Shown here piece after piece: positions 7,078 through 17,175 of a stretch of DNA of 64,000 bases; position 1 is the first letter of the stretch; each line of letters begins with the position of its first letter. Source of the DNA: CAYLRU01 sp964386565 (GTDB lineage Bacteria > Desulfobacterota > Desulfobacteria > Desulfobacterales > UBA5616). The stretch spans positions 62,001 to 126,000 of the forward strand of contig CAYLRU010000004.1 of NCBI GenBank assembly GCA_964386565.1, in the 5' to 3' direction. The notes beneath the pieces are model-generated. The model was not told the origin of the DNA. It was given only the letters and a program-made list of their open reading frames with translations, and did no database searches. The translations under genes were made by a program, and so were the position numbers.

Positions 7078-10000
7078 CTATCGGCAGATGGTTGAAATAA
7101 AACATCCGGATGAGCTGTGCACGTCGTTTCCGTCATCTTCCGCATCTGTTTCATTAATGGTTACCACCACTTCATCCGTATCAAAAAATCCATAGGGATC
7201 GGTAACGGTTAGTAAAAATTTCAGTGTTTTTAATTTTTCTATATCGTCTTCCTGTTCATCTTCATCGGGAAGCGCCGGAACAATAAAGGTTGTTTCGGCG
7301 GCGTCGGCATTGTCCAAAACGACGTCAATGCCGCCTGTCTGCTCCCAATAATACGAAAGCACCTGATCCGGGTCATATACATCCGGGCAGTTCAAGGTCA
7401 CCGTGTCGTCGGGATCGGCGGTCTGGTCTTCTCCGGCTTTTGCCATGGGCGGATAGGAAAGACTTGACCCTGCATTTTCCACTTTCAGCGTTTCAACAGG
7501 CTGATAAACCACTTCCGGCAGGGTTGAATCAAATTCCATGTCGTATATCAGATCCCCGATCTGTTCATCGATAATCGTCCCCCACCAGTTATTCGTCAGA
7601 TCGACCAAACCCATATCCTCATCAGCCCAGTCGTACAGAAAAATGGAAAAGTTACCGTCAATATTTTCCATGTTATTTTCCCGGTATACCAGAATACTGT
7701 TGGCCTCGGCCCCCCTTGTGATACCCACGATATTACCGGGATTTTCATCTCCATCCTGATCAAGACCATCGATTAAAAGGTATGAAAAACTGTTATTCAG
7801 AATCCGTATTTGTGCATTTAACTCCGGATCATATGAATTTGACCCGTCCAGTATCACCTCTGCGCCCGTATTTACGGTTTGCAATCGGCCTGCATCGGCG
7901 ACCGGAACAGTAGCACCGGGATCATCCGTAACATTCACCATCACCGTATCCACCGATTCCTGCCCGTCATCATCTTTTACCGTAAGCTTGAATGTGAGCG
8001 AGACAAATTGGTCGGAAGGCCCGAACACATCAGCCGCAGGCGCCGTAAAGTACGGGCTTTCCGTAGTGGCGTCGTAAAGGGTTACGGTTTCTTCTCCGAT
8101 CTGCTCCCATAAATAGGATACGATGGTGCCATCCGGATCCGAAGATGCGGAACCATCCAGTATAACACCGGCTTGTCCGAATGCCACAACCCTGTCAGGG
8201 CCGGCATTGGCCACCGGACTGGTGTTGTCAGCCTCAACAGTGACATGAACGTTGTCATAGTCGGTAACACCGGAATTATCCGTTACCGTCAGCAGAAAAA
8301 CAAGGATCTCATCATCAGTGACATCAGGCGCCGTGAATATCGCCTTTTGAGAATCCGCATTCAGCAGTTCCACCGCGGTTCCTTCCACCTGTGTCCAATT
8401 GTACGAAAAAATTCCATCATCCGAATCATTTGATCCAGACCCATCGAGCTGTACGATGATACCTTCATCAACCGTCTGATCAGTACCTGCATCCGCGGCA
8501 GGCCCGGTATTAACCCAGTTTACCGTTACCGATACCGTATCGGTCGATCGAAGTCCATCCACATCCACCACCGTCAGGCAAAATACAAGCTGCTCGTTTT
8601 CTTTAACATTCGGGGCCGTGAAATTCCGCTCCGATCCCGTACCATAGAGGACAACACCTGGACCGGATATCTGTTTCCACAGGTAGGTTGAAACCGCATC
8701 CCCGACGTCGGGATCGTAAGAATCCGATCCGATAAGGGTAATATTTGTCTGCCCTTCATTGACCACCGTTTCTCCCGGCTCGACTGTGGCCACGGCAACG
8801 GGTGGATGGTTGGGTTCTTCGGTATCATCATCAATAACATTGACAATGACCGTAGCGGTTGATTTTTCCAAATTATCATCCGTAACGGTCAGTTCAAAAG
8901 TGAAGGTTTCTCCTTCTGCAGCTACATCCGGCGCTGTAAAGTCGGGATTCGGTGTGGCCGGATTATTCAAATCGACATACCCCCCTTCAGTCTGCTTCCA
9001 CAGGTATGACACGATCGTACCATCCGGATCAAATGATCCTGCACCGTTAAGGGTTATGACGCTGCCCTCGACCCCCGTCTGTACATCCCCTGCATCGGCT
9101 ATCGGCGGTTCATTATCCGCATCCGGACTTTTTACCGTAATAACCACGCTGTCCAATGACTCAGCCCCGTTATTGTCCGTTACCGTGAGTTGAAAAACAA
9201 GATTTTCCTCATCGCCCAAATCCGGTGCCGGTGCGATAAACGAACGATACTTTCCGTCCGAATCCTGTGTCCAACCTGCCGTCACATCCGTACCGGAAGT
9301 CTGAATCCAGTCGTAGGTTAATATACCCCCGTCCGGGTCAAAGGAGTCGGTGCCATCCAGCGTTACAAGATCGCCCTGTTCCACCTCCCGGTTGGATCCG
9401 GCATCGGCAACCGGCGGAGCGTTTTCCCAGCTTATATTGATATTCACCGTATCAACCGCCTGCATTCCTTCAATGTCGGTTACGGTGACCTGGAAAACCA
9501 GTATTTCGTCCTGTCCCACATCCGGCACTGTAAAACGGGGGGTAACGGTGGTGGCATCATCCAGCGCCACTTCCGGACCGGCGATTTGTTCCCATAAAAA
9601 GGAGGACAGGTTGTTATGAAAAAGCATATTGATTCCCAAGGCGCTGCCGTATCCCTCGGAGGATGAACAAGTGACCGTGTTTTCGATGACTTCAACCGAA
9701 TCAGCGCCGGATTCCACATATATGCCCTGGATGTTGTTGATCAGATAGTTGTTTTGAACAAGCCCTTTGTCCGGGGTGATTAATTTGATCCCGGTGTCCG
9801 TGTCATGGATCCGGTTATCGATAATATTCTGGATCCCGGAAACGGCTCTTATTCCATCACTTTTACTGTACCGGATAATATTGCTGTGGATCAACGGGGA
9901 GGCGGATGTCACCCGGATAGCGGCTTTTTCCGGGGTATCGACCTTACCGTTTCCAGCATATTCAATGATGCAATACCTCAGAATACACCCTGTATCGTTT

Positions 10001-10362
10001 TCCTCGTCCCAGGCTGTGCTTGTTTCCGCAAACTCTATATGTCCCCAATAATATTCCTTATTGTCTATGGTAAAGAGGATGGGATCATTTTCATCGCCAA
10101 GGGCCTGAAGCGTTCCGTTGATGATAAGTTCGCTCCCGTCCGATGACCCGGTTTTTTTGAATTCGATGACGGTTCCCGGTTCTATGGTAAGCGTGACGTC
10201 CTCTGCAACGGTTATATCACCGGTGACGATATAGGGGCTCATATTTCGCGTCCAGACCGTATCTGTTGATATCTCTCCTTCAACCTCGATGGCGGCTGCA
10301 TGTTGACTGAAAAGCATGGCAAAAAAAGCCATGAACAAAAAGATTCGAAAAGTCGATTTCAT
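7078..10362 (-). CDS. Secreted right-handed beta-helix protein with inserted PKD-type repeat array
   Basis: The product is 1,094 residues. ATG 10362 has AGAGGA five bases upstream and starts a signal peptide (MKSTFRIFLFMAFFAMLFSQHAAA). Residues ~30-250 are a parallel beta-helix of PbH1 type (TLTIEPGTVIEF, IHSNIIRYSKSDGIRAV, VQNNYLINNIQGIYV). Residues ~254-847 are six PKD/REJ-like units (DAG..., DGS.S.DPDG, YLWEQ, FTAPDV, LTVTD). The array begins and ends in the middle of a unit. Beta-helix sequence then resumes (LNAQIRILNNSFSY, VDLTNNWWGT..., GDLIYDMEF), and one last PKD-like unit follows at ~975-1075. The C terminus is SSSGCFISTICR. PKD and beta-helix folds are typical of extracellular adhesion or glycan-binding proteins. 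As first gene of the operon it may be a surface partner of the giant protein. Confidence 0.88.
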   Translation of the reverse strand: MKSTFRIFLFMAFFAMLFSQHAAAIEVEGEISTDTVWTRNMSPYIVTGDITVAEDVTLTIEPGTVIEFKKTGSSDGSELIINGTLQALGDENDPILFTIDNKEYYWGHIEFAETSTAWDEENDTGCILRYCIIEYAGNGKVDTPEKAAIRVTSASPLIHSNIIRYSKSDGIRAVSGIQNIIDNRIHDTDTGIKLITPDKGLVQNNYLINNIQGIYVESGADSVEVIENTVTCSSSEGYGSALGINMLFHNNLSSFLWEQIAGPEVALDDATTVTPRFTVPDVGQDEILVFQVTVTDIEGMQAVDTVNINISWENAPPVADAGSNREVEQGDLVTLDGTDSFDPDGGILTYDWIQTSGTDVTAGWTQDSDGKYRSFIAPAPDLGDEENLVFQLTVTDNNGAESLDSVVITVKSPDADNEPPIADAGDVQTGVEGSVITLNGAGSFDPDGTIVSYLWKQTEGGYVDLNNPATPNPDFTAPDVAAEGETFTFELTVTDDNLEKSTATVIVNVIDDDTEEPNHPPVAVATVEPGETVVNEGQTNITLIGSDSYDPDVGDAVSTYLWKQISGPGVVLYGTGSERNFTAPNVKENEQLVFCLTVVDVDGLRSTDTVSVTVNWVNTGPAADAGTDQTVDEGIIVQLDGSGSNDSDDGIFSYNWTQVEGTAVELLNADSQKAIFTAPDVTDDEILVFLLTVTDNSGVTDYDNVHVTVEADNTSPVANAGPDRVVAFGQAGVILDGSASSDPDGTIVSYLWEQIGEETVTLYDATTESPYFTAPAADVFGPSDQFVSLTFKLTVKDDDGQESVDTVMVNVTDDPGATVPVADAGRLQTVNTGAEVILDGSNSYDPELNAQIRILNNSFSYLLIDGLDQDGDENPGNIVGITRGAEANSILVYRENNMENIDGNFSIFLYDWADEDMGLVDLTNNWWGTIIDEQIGDLIYDMEFDSTLPEVVYQPVETLKVENAGSSLSYPPMAKAGEDQTADPDDTVTLNCPDVYDPDQVLSYYWEQTGGIDVVLDNADAAETTFIVPALPDEDEQEDDIEKLKTLKFLLTVTDPYGFFDTDEVVVTINETDAEDDGNDVHSSSGCFISTICR
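7822..9603 (-). repeat. PKD-like repeat array, circularly permuted, inside a beta-helix
   Basis: About 594 codons correspond to six ~99-residue units. The array opens with the C-terminal part of a unit (FLWEQIAGPEV...) and closes with the N-terminal part of another (...ILDGSNSYDPE). Joined end to start these make one normal unit, and five complete units lie between them. Beta-helix sequence flanks both sides. Confidence 0.75.
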
Positions 10363-10389
10363 TGTAATCCTCTTTCCAATTCAAACTTC

Positions 10390-10700
10390 GTTTAAGCAAT
10401 GCATCTCTAAAATATCACCTGTCCATGCGATATGAACTGTATCCTTATGTTGAAAAAATTCCGAAAGACGATTTTCCAACATCAGCGGTTCCCCGGCTCG
10501 AAAGAAGGTTTAAGTCGGCAGGAAAAGAAAAAATTACAAATGAAGAAAAATAGACGACCTGACAACATGTACCGAGATATCCAATGCCGTAAAACAAGGC
10601 CAAATTTCCGAGAAAAGTTTGTTACAAGCCAAGTTGAAGGCACTTTATTGCGAATATAAACCTTTTTATCCCAAAAAAACCGATATTTTTGAAGTGAAAA
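10390..10700 (-). other. Leader between promoter and beta-helix/PKD gene
   Basis: About 300 AT-rich bases lie between the proposed -10 box and the start of the PKD gene. I see no convincing gene on either strand and no riboswitch consensus I recognise. If the promoter call is right, the operon carries an unusually long 5' leader (~330 nt). Confidence 0.35.
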
Positions 10701-10729
10701 TTTTTAACAATGCGATAAGGGATTGTCAA
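10701..10729 (-). promoter_or_regulatory. Sigma70-like promoter for the export operon
   Basis: On the minus strand a perfect TTGACA (10729-10724) is followed, after exactly 17 bases, by TAAAAA (10706-10701; 4 of 6 to TATAAT). It lies in the only long intergenic region of the window and points toward the six-gene operon. Transcription would start near 10694. Confidence 0.5.
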
Positions 10730-10775
10730 TATAATTGTGGCAGCGTGGGTGCTCCCCGGCAGGCTGTTATGGCGA

Positions 10776-10789
10776 GGTTCTTGAGAACC
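10776..10789. promoter_or_regulatory. Palindrome GGTTCT-TG-AGAACC, possible operator
   Basis: Perfect six-base arms with a two-base centre lie about 46 bp upstream of the -35 box. The position suits an activator or repressor site. No regulator can be named. Confidence 0.25.
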
Positions 10790-10836
10790 CTGTATTCAGG
10801 TTAACCGTTTTAAGTTTTAACTAACTGCAAAAACAT

Positions 10837-10864
10837 AAATAAAAACCATCAGGCTGAATATGGC
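10837..10864 (-). terminator. Weak candidate intrinsic terminator after the giant gene
   Basis: Seven bases beyond the giant gene's TAA, the minus strand reads GCCAT-(10 nt)-ATGG followed by TTTTTATTT. The stem is only 4-5 bp, so read-through into the downstream operon is quite possible. Confidence 0.3.
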
Positions 10865-10870
10865 AAAACT

Positions 10871-11610
10871 TTAATTCACTCTATAAATCCAGTCGGACGG
10901 AAGGATATCGTAAATTTTCGTTTTTTTTGCCAAACCATCGGAAAGGGACCGGAACATCGGGGATTCATTGTTCCTTTCCGTTGTCCAGAAGTCGAATTTT
11001 ACCGATGTTTCAATCCTTTCATGATGATTTTCGAACCATGTGAAAACCGGGTTTACATGGAGACGGGCAAAAGAAAAAATCTCATACAACATTCCGGCAA
11101 GACTTTGGAAACCCTGATTCCCGGCGGATCTGACCAGGGCTGCCTCCTTGCTACGGTCTGTATTCAAAGAATTTTCCGGCGCAAAGGCCACCGGATCCGT
11201 TTTGGCCGAAATCGTATTTATATCTTCTTGATCAACTACAGTGATGATGTCATCCCCGGCAGATTCGTTCCCGATATGGTTCGGAACTGTCATCGGTCCA
11301 GCCTTAATTTCCTCAAACGCCACATGCTCGCCGTCGGCCGGTACGGTGCTGTATTCGAGACTTCCCGGCTCTCCGTCGAATGACATATTGTATTGATTCA
11401 TGATAAAGTCATAAGCAGCCGCATCGCTCTCTTCGGAAGTATCAATAATGGTCTTTCCGACCAGCGTGCTTTCAGCGTCGTAAACGTCAAGCGCAATGCT
11501 TTTTATGTCGATCCCATCTTCATTAACGGGCATATCATCATCGGCCTTGGTAAGGTTTTCGCCTTCCGTATCTTCTGCCATAAAGTCGGATTCATCACCG
11601 TTTCTTACCG
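10871..11610 (-). other. Non-RTX C-terminal domain of the giant protein
   Basis: About 246 residues follow the last RTX unit. The first half is acidic and Asp/Glu/Ser-rich; the end is more aromatic and basic (WFENHHER, KFDFWTTER, LAKKTKIYD). No family is recognised. By position it is a candidate secretion or retention signal. Confidence 0.4.
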
Positions 11611-14600
11611 TAACGCCGTTATCGGACAAAATCGTAATGGTATCATTCCCGGTGCCGCCGATAATCGTACCGGTTCCACCTTCCTTAACAATTATATCGT
11701 CACCGCCGAAACTGTCCGTATCGCCGGATTCAATCAGAAGAACCGTGCCGTCTTCTCCAAACAGAACCCGGCCGTTGTCTCCCAGAACAATATCATTTCC
11801 TGAATCAACGGTTATGTCATCCGATCCCTGACCGCCGAAAATAATGTTGTCCCCGTTATTGTCCATGATTGTATCCGATCCGCCGATAAATGGATCAATG
11901 GTGGCAACTTCGCTCATAGAACCTCCCGAGTACCATACACGCCCCGCATCACCGATGATGATGTCGTTGTCTCCACCTCCTTCGATTTGATCCGAACCAT
12001 CACCGCCGAACAGGATATCGCGATCCTCATCTCCGAACAGGATATCGTCACCATCCACCCATACACTCGTTTCCATACTTTCGTAAGCACCGACCGGACT
12101 CATATACGCCCATCCGCCATCGCCCATCAGAACATCGTCACCCCATCCGCCATGCAGAAGATCGTTGCCTGTTCCACCGATCAACAGGTCATTGCCCGCA
12201 TTTCCTTCCAGGGTATCGTTTTCACCGAATATCGGAACGATCACGGTAACAAAACGCGCCATCACATTGTCGTCAAGCTCAACCGACCCGTTATCCCCGA
12301 ATATAATGTCACGGCCCTCATTTCCGAACAGTTCGTCAGTACCCGATCCTCCGAATATCACCTCATCACCCGGTCCTCCCACTATTCGATCCGCACCGCT
12401 CACCAATGGATCGGATGAGGATACTGTCTTCCGTATCCCGTCGAACCGGACCTCTCCGTTATCTCCGATAAGAAAGCTGTTACCGCCGGCAGATGTAATC
12501 GTGTCGTTTCCGGCACCGCCCATGATGAAATCCATACCGCCTTCATTTATGATGATATCATCATCACCGGTCAGACCATCCGTATCGCCGGATTTTATCA
12601 TCGCCGGCAATCCATTTTCGTCAAACAGGACCTTGCCGTTGTCCCCCAGCACCACATCATCACCAGATACCACGGTGATCTCATCCATGCCACCACCGCC
12701 AAGAATAACATTGTCGCCATTTCCGCCGGCTATGGTATCTGCACCATCGATAAACGGATAAGCAGTCTCAATACTGATTACAAACCCGTTCGAAAATTCC
12801 GCAAGCCCTGCATCGCCGACAAGAATATTGTTGCCCAGCCCACCTTCGATCCGGTCGGAACCGCCGCCGCCGATCAGAATATCCCGGCCTTCATCGCCGA
12901 ACAGGGCATCCCCGCCGTTGACTCCCGCAATCGATTCGACCGTGAAAACAGAGCCGGTTTCATCCATGGCGACCCATCCGTTATCACCGATCAGTATATC
13001 CTCGCCTAATCCGCCATGCAGGACATCGTCCCCGGCACCGCCCACGACAATGTCGTTACCCTCATTTCCTTCAATAATATCGTTGTCGCCGAAGTTTGAA
13101 TACGTCACCGACACCATGCTCAGGGTCATATCACCGTTTATGGAATACTGAACAGACCCGTTGTCTCCGAACAACTGGTCGCAACCGTCACGACCGTATA
13201 TATCATCACCGCCTGGTCCGCCGAAAACAACGTCGTTACCCTGCCCGCCCTGGATCAGATCGCCGCTCCCTGTTGCGGGATCCGACGTAAACACCTCATA
13301 ATATCGTCCCATAAAGCGGACTTCACCATTATCACCGAGAATGATGTTTTCACCGTCCGATGCCGTAATCGTATCGATACCGATGCCGCCCATGAGAATA
13401 CTATGACCGCCCTCATTAACGATCACATCGTTGCCGTTATTGATACCGAACTCGTCGCCCGTTTCAATTGCCGTGAACATGCCGTTTGAATCAAACTGCG
13501 CTTTGCCGTTATCCCCCAGCACCACATCATCGCCGGATGCCGTAACGATTTCATCCGCATCTTCACCGCCGATAATGATATTGTCTCCAAAACCCCCGGA
13601 AATGTTGTCCGCACCACCTGCAAAGGATTCAATGCTCATCACCTCGATTAAAAGACCGATCATATATGTCAGTCGTCCGGCATCACCCACGATGATATCA
13701 TCGCCCGAATTGCCCTCGATAAGGTCTCTGCCGCCGCCGCCTACCAGGACATCCCGGTCTTCATCCCCGAACAGCGAATCCTCGCCGTCTGCCCGGATAA
13801 TGGATTCCACGATATCCAAGACACCGTTTGCAGCCATGGATGCCCAAGCCCCATCTCCCATCAGAATATCATCGCCTGACCCGCCGTAAAGGGTATCATC
13901 ACCGGTTCCGCCGATAAGCAAGTCATTGCCACCGTTTCCGTAAAGGACATCATTTTCGCCGAATATCGGGTCCGTCACAATGATCATTCGCAGCAACATG
14001 GCATCTTCAAGCTCAAATTCAGCCGAACCGTTATCCCCGAAAATAATATCGAGGCCATTATTCCCGGATATTTCATCATTACCCGATCCGCCAAAAAGAA
14101 CATCATCTCCCAGGCCGCCTTCGATTCTGTCCGAACCTGCAATTTCGGGATCCGACGTATTTATGGTCACATTATTTCCATTTCGGGTCATCCGGCCGTT
14201 GTCTCCGAGAACGACGCTGCTCCCGTCCAGCACGGTTATCGTATCATCGCCGGCACCACCCAGAATGATATAGTTTCCGTTTTCACTGACGATCACATCA
14301 CCGGCACCGGTAAATCCCCCCTTATCACCGGTTTCCATAAAAACGACCGCTCCCTGGCCGTTAAAAACGGCCATTCCGTTATCACCCAGGATCATGCCGG
14401 AACCTGCCATGCCGGTAATCGTATCGCTGCCGGCACCGCCCAGAATGATATCCGCACCGCCTGCATTATTGACCACATCATCACTGCCGGGCGATCCCTC
14501 CTCATCACCGGTTTCAATCCTCTGAACTGCTCCGTCTCCGTCAAACAGAACACGACCGTTGTCTCCAAAAACAATATCATCGCCCATGCCCGTGGTAACG

Positions 14601-17175
14601 TCATCGTCGCCCTGTCCGGCCAACAATATGTTGTTGCCGGAATCGCCGGTCAATATGTCATCACCGCCGACATAATACCCCGTGGCAATGATTTCTTTTA
14701 AAATTCCGTCGGAATATGTCAATCGCCCTGTATCGCCAAGGATGATATCATCCCCACTGCCACCATCAATCCTGTCGGAACCCAAACCACCAAAAAGGAT
14801 ATCGTTATCTTCATTCCCATACAAGGTATCCGAACCGATTAAAGTTTCCGTTGCTTCGACCATCTGAACGGCTCCGGCTTCGCCCGACAAAATCTGACCG
14901 TCATCACCGAAAATGACGTCCCGGCCCGACCCCCCTTCAATATGGTCCGCACCTCTGCCGCCGAACAGATGGTCTCTGCCGGCATTGCCGGATAGCATAT
15001 CGTCACCGTCATTTCCAAATATGGTGTCATCTCCAGCACCGCCAAGTATAACGTCGCCATCGATCCCGCCGTTGATAACATCCGCACCGCCCATGTCAGG
15101 TTCCGTGGTTAAGGTTTGTTCAATGCCGCCGTTTACCACTTGAACCTCGCCATTGTCGCCGAATATCACGCCATGGCCTGACGCATGGTTAATCGTATCG
15201 TTTCCGACACCGCCCAGAATAATATCATTACCACCCGTGTTGACGATCACATCATCACTGCCTGTCAACCCGTCTTCATCACCGGTATCAACCAAACCGA
15301 CGGAACCGTCAGGCCTGAAACTGACGCGGCCGTTGTCACCCAGAACAATATCATCACCCGGTCCCGCAGTGATCTCATCCGATCCTGCCCCGGCGATAAT
15401 GATATTTTCGCCGACATCACCGAAAAGGATATCATTCCCACCAATTGCCGGTTCGGCAGTTGTTATCTCAAATAAAATACCCTCAACATATTCCGCCATT
15501 CCTGCATCGCCGATAATAATATCGTTATCCCCACCCGCCCATATACGATCCGAGTCCATACCGCCGAAGAGAATGTCGTTGCCGTTATTTCCATATATGA
15601 TATCTGACCCGCCGAAGCCGGTGCTTGTCTCAACCGTCAAGACGGAACCGTTTTCGTCCATTTCCATTCTTCCGGTATCACCAAGAATGATATCACTGCC
15701 CTCACCGCCGGAAATCCGATCCACATTACCGCCGCCGCAAAGGACATCGGAGCCGTCATCTCCCTGGAGGGTATCTACTCCTCCTGCTGATTCGCTCGTT
15801 ACGATTTCGGTTATATCGCCGGATTCATCATAGAATAACCATCCACCGTCCCCCATTATGACATCTTCACCCGAACCGCCGTAGACAATATCATTTCCGG
15901 TTGAACCGATCAGAACGTCATTGCCTGCATTTCCTCTCAGTGTATCATTTCCGGAAAAGCCCGTACCGGTTGCCGTGATCAAGGCCATTGCAGAAAGCCC
16001 TTCCGATGCATATTCAATGTAACCGTTATCCCCCAGGATGATATCATCTCCATCATTTCCGGAAATAACATCGCTCCCCGTACCTCCGAAAATGATGTCT
16101 TCGTCAACACCGCCGACAATAACGTCTTTTCCGCCGATATCGGATTCAGTGGTAAACGTCTGTTCACCCCCGGCGATCATGTGGATTTCACCGTTGTCTC
16201 CAAATATGATGCCGTTGCCGGCAAGACTGGTGATCGTATCTCTTCCCACACCGCCCATGATGACGGAAGCCCCTCCTGCATTGACGATCACATCATCACC
16301 GCCGGTCGATCCGTCTTCATCACCGGTCTCGATCATGGCAACCGACCACTCTGCACCGAAAACGGCACTGCCGTTGTCGCCCAGGATGATGTCATCGCCC
16401 GTGGATGTGGTGATATTGTCACTTCCCTGGCCGCCGAAGATCACATTGCCCCCGGCTTCACCGGTGATGTCGTCGTCTCCGCCCTGCGACGGACTGATAG
16501 TCGTGGCTTCACCTAAAATGCCGTCTGTAAATTCCGCTCGTCCGCCGTCACCAAACAGAATGTTCCTGTCTGCATTCCCTTCTATCTGATCCGGACCATT
16601 GCCGCCGAATATCAGATCATTGCCTTCATCGCCGAATACGGTATCAGACCCGCCGTCAGTACCCGACGTCTCAACACGTTGTATGGCACCGGTATCATCC
16701 AGTTCCACCCACCCGGCATCACCCAGCAGGATATCATCACCCAGGTTGCCGTGCAGGATATCATCCCCGGCCACCCCCATCAGCACATCATCGCCGCTAT
16801 CCCCCGCCAGTGTGTCTGCTTCACCGGATGCGGGATAAAGCGCATCAACACGGTCCAGCAGTGCATCACCGTCCAGGGCATAATCCGCTGACCCGTTGTC
16901 GCCCAGGATGATGTCATCACCGCCGTTGCCGTAAATGACGTCCATGCCGGCACCACCGAAGATAACCTCATTGCCGACACCGCCGTCGATCCTGTCCGCA
17001 CCGCCCACGTCCGGCTCGGTGGTAAATATCTCGTCAAGCGTCAAGCTGAAATCCGCCCGGCCGTTATCACCAAGAATGACGCCGGCACCTGAAAGACTGC
17101 TGATGGTGTCGCTCCCTGTGCCGCCCATGATGACGGAAGCCCCTCCTGCATTGACGATCACATCATCACCGCCGG
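10871..17175 (-). CDS. Giant RTX surface protein, C-terminal part (left of assembly gap)
   Basis: About 2,100 codons in one frame run from the gap to TAA 10873-10871. A GTG at 17161 could be called as start, but the frame is open into the gap and the preceding codons (GGDD) continue the repeat, so this is the 3' end of the giant gene. Residues to ~11,610 are RTX calcium-binding repeats, alternating GGxGxD nonapeptides with GDNG/GDAG motifs in an 870-bp super-period. The last ~246 residues have no RTX: they are acidic (SDFMAEDTEGEN...), then mixed, and end with aromatic and basic sequence (PVFTWFENHHERIE, DILPSDWIYRVN). RTX repeats fold on calcium outside the cell and normally mark type I secretion substrates. 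I see no classical short type I secretion signal that I could assign with confidence. Confidence 0.9.

Noticed and set aside
10432..10804. Small plus-strand frames in the intergenic region
   Set aside because: Low-complexity Lys/Arg-rich translations overlap the proposed promoter and leader and lack convincing ribosome-binding sites.
17159..17168. GTG start at 17161 and stop TGA at 17168-17166 as a gene boundary
   Set aside because: Both are artefacts of the 100-N placeholder. Repeat phase and frame agree with one continuous gene if the gap is a multiple of 3.
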